From: JBFMDU01 sp034431935
GTDB taxonomy: Bacteria > Chloroflexota > Dehalococcoidia > GIF9 > JBFMDU01
DNA: 28,777 nt
Assembly: GCA_034431935.1 (NCBI GenBank)
Contig: DAOUCU010000010.1
Span: forward strand, 1-28,777
Direction: 5' to 3'
The notes beneath the pieces were generated by a model. That model ran no database searches, was not told the DNA's origin, and saw nothing but the letters and a program-made list of their open reading frames with translations. A program made the translations under genes and the position numbers. Positions 23,022 through 28,777 of this stretch are shown here, in pieces. Position 1 is the first letter of the stretch, and each line of letters begins with the position of its first letter.

Positions 23022-23428
23022 GTCTTATCGGCGACCTGCGGTGAGTAGCCGGGTACCAGAATGACCAGATGCCGATAGGCGCCATCACGAGGGATCTTCC
23101 ATTCAAGGTATGCCCCACTCGGGATTACGTAGACATCGCCTTTTTCAACCGTCATTTCCTTTACTTCGGTGTGGTGTGTACCGGGCAGGGTGTAGGTTAT
23201 TCGAGCCGTGCCCTGCTGGACGATAGCTACGATCGTCCGGTTGGGGGAGAAGCGGACGGTGTCACCGGCATTGAACTCTTCGAAGGCTACTACCGCGTCC
23301 TGGGTGCGGATTCCGACCTCCGGGAAGTAATTGGTAGTGCCGAAAAGGGGCATTCTAACCGGGCGGCTCTTTCCCAGGGCGATGTTCTCGATATTCATCA
23401 CTGGTATTTGATGCCTGATTGCTTCCAT
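23018..23428 (-). CDS. Cupin-domain protein of unknown function
   Basis: A 136-residue single-domain cupin. Its beta-barrel core is visible as FNAGDTVRFSPNRTIVAIVQQGTARI followed by VEKGDVYVIPSGAYLEWKI and a final HLVILVPGY. The usual HxH metal ligands of motif 1 are not evident (the matching part reads FSPNRTI), so a metal enzyme is doubtful; ligand binding or sensing is more likely. I chose the ATG at 23428, which has AGGAG 7 bases upstream; an in-frame ATG at 23449 has no ribosome binding site. Its stop overlaps the start of the HdrD-like gene as ATGA, so the two form an operon. Function is not recognised. Confidence 0.75.
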   Translation of the reverse strand: MEAIRHQIPVMNIENIALGKSRPVRMPLFGTTNYFPEVGIRTQDAVVAFEEFNAGDTVRFSPNRTIVAIVQQGTARITYTLPGTHHTEVKEMTVEKGDVYVIPSGAYLEWKIPRDGAYRHLVILVPGYSPQVADKT

Positions 23429-23487
23429 GGCATTCTCCTGTACGCGCATGTTGTCGAGAGTGCTATACTTGCGACCGTGTCTATAAC

Positions 23488-23493
23488 ATTATA
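23488..23493 (-). promoter_or_regulatory. Candidate -10 box for the cupin-HdrD-like operon
   Basis: A perfect TATAAT reads on the minus strand, with an expected start near 23481, about 53 bases before the cupin ATG. TTGCTC lies 15 bp upstream as a poor -35 match, so only the -10 box is supported. Confidence 0.35.
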
Positions 23494-23614
23494 TGACTTT
23501 TAAACTCAGAGCAACCGCTGTACCGGAGTCTCTTTGAGTCCAAATAATGAAATAAGATAGTCACACAGTGGTGCCGGTATCAATGACGTCATAACTCTAA
23601 GCAAAGAGGGGAAC

Positions 23615-24073
23615 ATGATGAACGAGTTCAAGGCATTCATAATGAGGGGCAACGTAGTGGATATGGCGGTTGGCATCATCATCGGAGCTGCTTTCGGTGC
23701 CATTGTCAATTCACTGGTTAAAGACATCATTATGCCGCCCATCGGACTCGTCCTTGGCAACCTTGACTTTTCCAATCTGGCTATAGTGCTCAAGCCGGGC
23801 GCAACACCGGGGCCTTACCCCACCCTGGCCGACGCCCAAGCGGCGGGCGCGGTTACTCTGAATTATGGCATGTTCATAAATAGCATCGTAGTTTTCTTGA
23901 TTCTCGCCGCGGTAATCTTTTTTCTGGTGGTCAGGCCGATAGCCAGGATGCAAGAGCCGAAGAAGGCTGAAACCCCAGTGGCCCCTGCCACCAAAGAATG
24001 TCCTTTTTGCTGTTCAATTATCTCAATCAAGGCTACCCGCTGTCCCAACTGCACCTCCCAGCTGGCAAAATAG
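23615..24073 (+). CDS. mscL: Large-conductance mechanosensitive channel MscL with C-terminal zinc-ribbon-like tail
   Basis: MscL opens under membrane tension to release solutes in hypo-osmotic shock. The N-terminal helix and first membrane segment read FIMRGNVVDMAVGIIIGAAF, then DIIMPPIG, both diagnostic; the second membrane segment is about residues 86-108. After a proline-rich linker the tail has CPFC (129, 132) and CPNC (143, 146), a zinc-ribbon-like pattern in place of the usual amphipathic C-terminal helix bundle. I recall such tails in some other MscL proteins, so it is a variant and not a fusion artefact. GAGGGG precedes the ATG at 23615; a second ATG follows directly. The gene stands alone, convergent with hypE (70-bp gap without clear features). 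Confidence 0.93.
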   Translation: MMNEFKAFIMRGNVVDMAVGIIIGAAFGAIVNSLVKDIIMPPIGLVLGNLDFSNLAIVLKPGATPGPYPTLADAQAAGAVTLNYGMFINSIVVFLILAAVIFFLVVRPIARMQEPKKAETPVAPATKECPFCCSIISIKATRCPNCTSQLAK

Positions 24074-24143
24074 TTATGACGTGCCGTTGAAGCCGTGTTA
24101 AAGCGGGTGCTATTGATTGCCGAGGCCGGGGTTGCAATCTTGC

Positions 24144-25148
24144 TCAGCAGATTCGCGGCAACAGCTCTCCCGTGAGCATGTCTACGATGCGGGTAGTGCC
24201 CAGGCGGGTGGTCATGGTGACTTTACCGGGGTGATCGGAGATAACATCGCCGATAATAGCGGCATCCTTGCCGTACCGGTCATTCTTCATCGCGGTCAGG
24301 ACTTGGTCAGCTTCTTCGGCACGTACGATGGCGACGAGTTTGCCTTCGTTGGCCACGTAGAGCGGGTCAAAGCCGAGAAGTTCGCAGGCGGCGCGGACAG
24401 CCTCACGGACCGGGATGGTCTCTTCAACAAGCCTGATACCGACGTTAGACTGGCTGGCGATTTCATTGAGGGTAGTGGCCAGACCGCCGCGGGTGGGGTC
24501 GCGCATGGCATGAATATGCGGCGATGCCTTGAGCATGGCGGCAACCAGCCTGTTCAAAGGAGCACAGTCGCTTATGACCGGCACGTCAAATCTCAGTCCT
24601 TCGCGCTGGCTTATGATGGTAATGCCGTGGTCGCCGATGGTGCCGCTGAGAATGACTTTATCGCCGGGCCTGGCGTTGGAGCCGGAGATGTCAACGCCGT
24701 CGGGGATAACACCGATGCCGGAGGTGGTGACGAAGAGCTTATCCGCCCCGCCGTGATTGACCACCTTGGTATCACCGGTGACCACGAGGACGCCAGCCTC
24801 ATCGGCGGCTTCCCTGACCGACCTCATGACTTTTTTCAGGTCATCAAGTGATAGGCCTTCTTCAATAATCAGGGCCAGGCTGAGGTGTTTCGGGACAGCG
24901 CCGACGACGGCGAGGTCGTTGACGGTCCCGCAGACAGCGAGGCGGCCGATATCGCCGCCGGGGAAGAAGATGGGGCTGACAACATAGCTATCGGTGGTAA
25001 AGGCCAGGCGACCTGTAAGCTCAAAAACGGCAGAATCATCCAGCCTGTCAAGCAGTCCGTTGCTGATGAACGGCACAATGCCTTTGGCGACGAGGTCGTG
25101 GCTCATTTTGCCGCCGCTTCCGTGGGAAAGGACGATTGTTTTTCCCAT
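24144..25148 (-). CDS. hypE: Hydrogenase maturation protein HypE
   Basis: HypE takes a carbamoyl group from HypF on its C-terminal cysteine and dehydrates it with ATP to a thiocyanate, the source of the CN ligands of the Ni-Fe site. The protein starts VLSHGSGGKMSHDLV, carries the PurM-like DSYVVSPIFFPGGDIG and CGTVNDLAVVGA motifs, and ends in PRIC with the needed terminal cysteine. I chose the ATG at 25148 (334 residues, MGKTIVL) because family members begin there and it lies 5 bp after the hypD stop; a GTG at 25235 would add 29 residues that overlap hypD. It is the last gene of hypF-hypC-hypD-hypE. Confidence 0.96.
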   Translation of the reverse strand: MGKTIVLSHGSGGKMSHDLVAKGIVPFISNGLLDRLDDSAVFELTGRLAFTTDSYVVSPIFFPGGDIGRLAVCGTVNDLAVVGAVPKHLSLALIIEEGLSLDDLKKVMRSVREAADEAGVLVVTGDTKVVNHGGADKLFVTTSGIGVIPDGVDISGSNARPGDKVILSGTIGDHGITIISQREGLRFDVPVISDCAPLNRLVAAMLKASPHIHAMRDPTRGGLATTLNEIASQSNVGIRLVEETIPVREAVRAACELLGFDPLYVANEGKLVAIVRAEEADQVLTAMKNDRYGKDAAIIGDVISDHPGKVTMTTRLGTTRIVDMLTGELLPRIC

Positions 25149-25153
25149 CTTCT

Positions 25154-26236
25154 TCAGCGTCCGTACTGATAATAGGCGGCGCAGGCGCCTTCCGATGATA
25201 CCATACACGGCCCGACCGGGTTTTCTGGTGTACACCTGATACTGAAAAGCCCGCAGTCCGGTGGCGTTTTTATCCCGCGGAGGATTTCGCCGCAGAGACA
25301 GCCTTTGGGCTCAACGGCCGCTTTGACCTTGACCGGTATTCGGATATCCGCATCAAAGCTGGAATATTCGGCTCTGGGCTTGAGACCGCTGGCGGGCACG
25401 GTGCCCAGCCCGCGCCACTGCGCCGGGCATGGCTCAAAGACGTGCTCCATGAGCTTCTGTGCCCGCAGGTTGCCTTCCGGTCTGACGCCGCGCGTGTAGG
25501 TTGTCTCAACTTTGGGCTCGCCTTTCTCAATCTGCTCGACCAGGCGGTCTATGGATAGCAGGATGTCAAGCGGCTCGAAGCCGGTGACAGCGCAGGCAAT
25601 GTGGTATTTCTCGGGGATGAACTCCCAGGGGCGTGAGCCGATGACGGCGCTGACATGTCCGGGGCAGATGAGGCCGTCGAGCTTTACCTCACCGAGGTTG
25701 AGGAGTGCTCTAATGACCGGCGGGCACACCTTGAGGAGCGACTTGATGCAGAAGTTTTCGATTTTGGTCCTTTCCGCTTCCAAGATGGTGGCGGCGACGC
25801 CGGGGGTGGTGGTTTCGAAGCCGACGGCGAGGAAGACGACCAGCTTGCGCGGGTTATTGCGGGCGATTTCCAGTGAGTCGTGCGGGGAGTAGACGATGCG
25901 GATATTGGCACCGTCGGCCCTGGCCTGCTGGAGACTTGACTCACTGCCGGGAACTTTCATCATGTCGCCAAAGGTAGTGACGATGGTGCCGGGCGTCTGC
26001 ACGAGAGCAATAGCCTGGTCTAGGTCATGGTGGGCGGTGACACAGACGGGACAGCCGGGACCGGAGAGGAGCTTGATATGCGACGGAAAAAGCTGGCGGA
26101 TACCGTGGCGCATGATGGCCACGGTGTGCCCGCCGCAGAACTCCATCATAGTGGCCGGCTTGGTGGAAATGCGGTTGATGCGCTCTACAAGCTTGCGGCC
26201 AAGCCCGGTATCGCGGTACTCGTCAACAAATTTCAT
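25154..26236 (-). CDS. hypD: Hydrogenase maturation protein HypD
   Basis: HypD is the iron-sulphur scaffold on which, with HypC, the Fe(CN)2CO group is assembled. The motifs FCGGHT (Cys34), GPGCPVCVT (Cys62, Cys65) and the later FETTTPGVA are intact, and the C-terminal cysteine-rich part (GCLCGEILRG, IRCTPENPVGPC) fits the family cluster domain. Length (360) is typical. Its ATG overlaps the hypC stop as ATGA, in keeping with the HypC-HypD complex. Confidence 0.97.
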   Translation of the reverse strand: MKFVDEYRDTGLGRKLVERINRISTKPATMMEFCGGHTVAIMRHGIRQLFPSHIKLLSGPGCPVCVTAHHDLDQAIALVQTPGTIVTTFGDMMKVPGSESSLQQARADGANIRIVYSPHDSLEIARNNPRKLVVFLAVGFETTTPGVAATILEAERTKIENFCIKSLLKVCPPVIRALLNLGEVKLDGLICPGHVSAVIGSRPWEFIPEKYHIACAVTGFEPLDILLSIDRLVEQIEKGEPKVETTYTRGVRPEGNLRAQKLMEHVFEPCPAQWRGLGTVPASGLKPRAEYSSFDADIRIPVKVKAAVEPKGCLCGEILRGIKTPPDCGLFSIRCTPENPVGPCMVSSEGACAAYYQYGR

Positions 26237-26463
26237 CGTGAAGCTTCATCGAGCCGGAGCATGTCCTCCAGCAGTTTCAAGGTTTCCTTCGCCTCGGCTT
26301 CATCGATGATGTTGATGGCGTACCCGGTGTGGAGCAGGACGTACTGGCCGACTTTGACCTCAGGCGTAAGGGTGATGCTTACCCGGCGGCGGACGCCGCC
26401 GGCATCCACTTCGGCCTCATCGCCTTCGACGGCGACCACCTGAACGGGAACGGCAAGGCACAT
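26233..26463 (-). CDS. hypC: Hydrogenase maturation chaperone HypC
   Basis: The 76-residue protein begins MCLAVPVQV, with the essential Cys2 that, after loss of Met1, helps to carry the iron group from HypD to the large subunit. The rest has the small OB-like barrel typical of HypC (VGQYVLLHTGYAINIID). It lies 3 bp after hypF and overlaps hypD by 4 bp. Only one hypC copy is in the window, as expected for one hydrogenase. Confidence 0.97.
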   Translation of the reverse strand: MCLAVPVQVVAVEGDEAEVDAGGVRRRVSITLTPEVKVGQYVLLHTGYAINIIDEAEAKETLKLLEDMLRLDEASR

Positions 26464-26466
26464 CGG

Positions 26467-28773
26467 CTACTCTCTCTCCATCACGTAGCTGGCAATGACC
26501 GCCTGGCCGAGCGATATGCCGCCATCGTTGGTCGGCACCCGGCGGTGAGTGAAAACAGTCAGGCCGGCGGCTTCAAGCTGAGGAATAACTTTGCGCAGGA
26601 GAAGGCGGTTCTGGAAACAGCCGCCACTCAGAGCGACCCGCCGGATGCCGGTCTCAGCGCTGACCATCTGGCATACCCTGGCGGTCATGGCAGCTATGGT
26701 GTTGTGAAACCTGGCGGCAATCCGCGGCACCTGCTCGTCTTGACATAACTCTACGATTATAGTTGACAGGAGCTCGCCGAGGCAAACTATCTTCAATCCA
26801 TTTTCCTCGCGGATTGAGAAGAGGTAGCTTTCATCGCCAACTTTGGCGAGGTCGCGGTAGGCGGCCATTTCAAGCTCGATGGCCGCCTGGCCTTCGTAAT
26901 CGATTTCATCCCGGAGGCCGAGCGCCGCTGAAACAGCGTCGAAGAGGCGGCCCATACTTGAAGTCAGCGGCGAGTTAAGCCCTTTCTTCAACTGCTGTTT
27001 GATAAGCCCGATTTCGATGGGGTCGATAGCTTCGAGGAACGGCATGCGCTGTTCTAGGACGCGTTCGCCCATGAGGCTGATGAGGTAGCTGACGGCGGTG
27101 CGGTAAGGACGCCTGATGGCCGCGGCGCCGCCGGGCAGGGGCAGATATTCGAGATGGGCAACGCGCTTGAAACTGCGGTAGTCAGCGACCATGAACTCGC
27201 CGCCCCACATTTTGCCGTCACTCCCGTAGCCGGTGCCGTCAAAGGCCACCCCGATGACCGGACCTGTAACGTTATTTTCAGCCATGCAGGAGGCGAGATG
27301 GGCGTGGTGGTGCTGTACCGGGATGAGCTTCTGGCCGGTCTTTTCCGCCAGCTCGCGGGCATATTTAGTAGTCATATAGTCAGGATGGAGGTCGTGGGCG
27401 ATGGCTCGAGGCTCCAGCCGGAAGAGGCGCTGGTAGAGTTCCAGCGTCTGACGAAAGTTTTCCGCCGTTTCCAGGTTTTCCATATCGCCGATGTGCTGGC
27501 TGACGAAGGCGTAGCTGTCTCTGGTGACGCAGAAAGTTACCTTCTCTTCGGCACCGCAGGCGAGGACCGGCTGGGCTTTGAAGTTGAGACAGATGGGATA
27601 CGGAGCATAGCCACGGGCGCGGCGGAGTATCTGGACTTCGCCGCGTTCGACCATGACAACGCTGTCGTCATAGCGGGAGTAGATATCGCGGTTATGCAGG
27701 ATGAAAAAGTCGGCGATACCGGCAAGCCGTCGTAAAGCCTCGTCGTTGTCCCGGGCGATAGGCTCTTCACTCAGATTGCCGCTGGTCATGACCAGCGGTG
27801 CGCCCATCTCGTGCATCAGCAGGTAATGCAGGGGCGTATAAGGAAGCATGACGCCGAGATACTTAAGTCGCGGGGCCACGGCCCGGCTGATACTTGACGA
27901 CTGTTTCCACCGGAGTAGGACAATGGGGCTTTCCGGAGAAGTCAGGGCTTTGGCCTCTTCCGGTGAGACATCGCAGTGCTCTTCGACTTGCTCCATGCTG
28001 GCAAACATGACGGCGAATGGTTTGGACGGCCGTTTTTTACGCTCGCGGAGGGAGAGCACGGCGGTCTCGCTCTGGGCATGGCAGGCGATAAGAAAACCGC
28101 CCAGACCTTTCAGGGCGATTATCTTGCGGCTTTTGAGCAATCGGGCGGCGGTGCTGATGATGTTGGCGGTATCGACCGTATTTCCGCGGGCATCGACCAG
28201 CTTAAGGCTCGGGCCGCACTTGGGGCAGGCGTTGGGCTGGGCGTGGAAACGGCGGTCGAGCGGGTCATCATACTCGCGCTGGCAGTCGGGGCACATGGTG
28301 AACTGCCGCATGGTGGTGCGGGGACGGTCGTAGGGGATGTCCTCGATGATGGTGAAGCGCGGGCCGCAGTTGGTGCAGTTGGTGAAGGGGTAGTAGTAGC
28401 GGCGGTCTTCCGGGTCGAAAAGCTCAGCGGCGCAGGCGTCGCAGGTGGCGATATCCGGTGAGACAAGCTGGTACCTGCCTTCCACGGTCTTGCTTTTTCT
28501 GATTTCGAAGCCGGTATGGCCGGCAGGCTCTCCCCAGTTGACCGAGACGCTGGCAATACGGGCTGCGGGCGGGGCGTGGGTCTCCAGTTCGCGGAGGAAG
28601 TGCTCTATGGTGTGACGCTTGCCCTCGACCTCGATGCGGACGTCCTCGGAGGTGTTCATCACCCACCCGGCCAGCCCGTGTTTTTGAGCAAGCTGGTAAA
28701 CGAAGGGCCGGAAGCCGACCCCCTGGACGACGCCTCTGACGCTGATGGATGCCCGGCTGGCTGTTTCGGTCAT
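26467..28773 (-). CDS. hypF: Carbamoyltransferase HypF
   Basis: HypF makes carbamoyl-adenylate from carbamoyl phosphate and ATP and passes the carbamoyl group to HypE. Domains in order are an acylphosphatase domain with VRGVVQGVGFRPFVY near the N-terminus; two zinc fingers (Cys111/114 with 133/136 and Cys161/164 with 183/186); a YrdC-like domain (about 200-390); and a Kae1-like carbamoyltransferase domain with HHHAHLASC and VALSGGCFQNRLL. With 768 residues it is full length. The ATG at 28773 is four bases from the window end, so its promoter and any hypA/hypB upstream are out of view. It leads the hypFCDE operon. Confidence 0.97.
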   Translation of the reverse strand: MTETASRASISVRGVVQGVGFRPFVYQLAQKHGLAGWVMNTSEDVRIEVEGKRHTIEHFLRELETHAPPAARIASVSVNWGEPAGHTGFEIRKSKTVEGRYQLVSPDIATCDACAAELFDPEDRRYYYPFTNCTNCGPRFTIIEDIPYDRPRTTMRQFTMCPDCQREYDDPLDRRFHAQPNACPKCGPSLKLVDARGNTVDTANIISTAARLLKSRKIIALKGLGGFLIACHAQSETAVLSLRERKKRPSKPFAVMFASMEQVEEHCDVSPEEAKALTSPESPIVLLRWKQSSSISRAVAPRLKYLGVMLPYTPLHYLLMHEMGAPLVMTSGNLSEEPIARDNDEALRRLAGIADFFILHNRDIYSRYDDSVVMVERGEVQILRRARGYAPYPICLNFKAQPVLACGAEEKVTFCVTRDSYAFVSQHIGDMENLETAENFRQTLELYQRLFRLEPRAIAHDLHPDYMTTKYARELAEKTGQKLIPVQHHHAHLASCMAENNVTGPVIGVAFDGTGYGSDGKMWGGEFMVADYRSFKRVAHLEYLPLPGGAAAIRRPYRTAVSYLISLMGERVLEQRMPFLEAIDPIEIGLIKQQLKKGLNSPLTSSMGRLFDAVSAALGLRDEIDYEGQAAIELEMAAYRDLAKVGDESYLFSIREENGLKIVCLGELLSTIIVELCQDEQVPRIAARFHNTIAAMTARVCQMVSAETGIRRVALSGGCFQNRLLLRKVIPQLEAAGLTVFTHRRVPTNDGGISLGQAVIASYVMERE

Positions 28774-28777
28774 AGAC

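Noticed and set aside
24117..24851. A 244-codon plus-strand frame opposite hypE
   Set aside because: It mirrors the codon pattern of hypE, has a Gly/Asp-rich composition typical of antisense frames in GC-rich genes, and no motif.

Overview
The window reads as chromosomal DNA of an anaerobic bacterium, most likely a member of the Chloroflexota class Dehalococcoidia. That placement is an inference from the der-plsY-gpsA order, the GTTSWG variant in GpsA and the cytosolic one-carbon/hydrogen gene content; no rRNA or marker search was possible. The DNA is moderately GC-rich, coding density is high, and many genes on the minus strand overlap by the ATGA arrangement that suggests translational coupling. 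I see no tRNA, rRNA, CRISPR array, insertion sequence or phage gene.

Region 1 (1-10757) is mostly housekeeping. It holds the end of an Hsp20 gene, a NudL-type NUDIX hydrolase and a zinc-finger DnaJ. A minus-strand operon follows (argF, der, plsY, gpsA: arginine synthesis, ribosome assembly GTPase, phospholipid synthesis). After a 0.6 kb stretch with no recognisable gene come yebC, then a second minus-strand operon (acpS, a GlcD-type FAD oxidase, an alpha/beta hydrolase), and a divergent stand-alone cyclic-nucleotide-binding protein.

Region 2 (10837-21637) is the striking part: thirteen co-oriented genes with no gap above 78 bp. In transcription order they encode a [NiFe] hydrogenase small subunit, large subunit and maturation protease; a first MetV-MetF pair; a HoxU/NuoG-N-like iron-sulphur protein; NuoE; NuoF; a second MetV; a GAF-domain sensor histidine kinase; a second MetF; and two single-domain response regulators. 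The parts needed to move electrons between H2, NAD(H) and methylene-tetrahydrofolate are thus encoded together with their own sensory proteins. I infer a cytosolic H2/NADH-linked methylene-THF reductase system for the methyl branch of the Wood-Ljungdahl pathway. A promoter candidate sits upstream of the small subunit.

Region 3 (21777-28773) holds a cupin gene coupled to an HdrD/GlcF-like protein with two complete CCG motifs, a MscL channel with a C-terminal zinc-ribbon-like tail on the plus strand, and a tight hypF-hypC-hypD-hypE operon that builds the Fe(CN)2CO group of the hydrogenase active site. hypA and hypB are not in the window. The hypF start lies four bases from the window edge.
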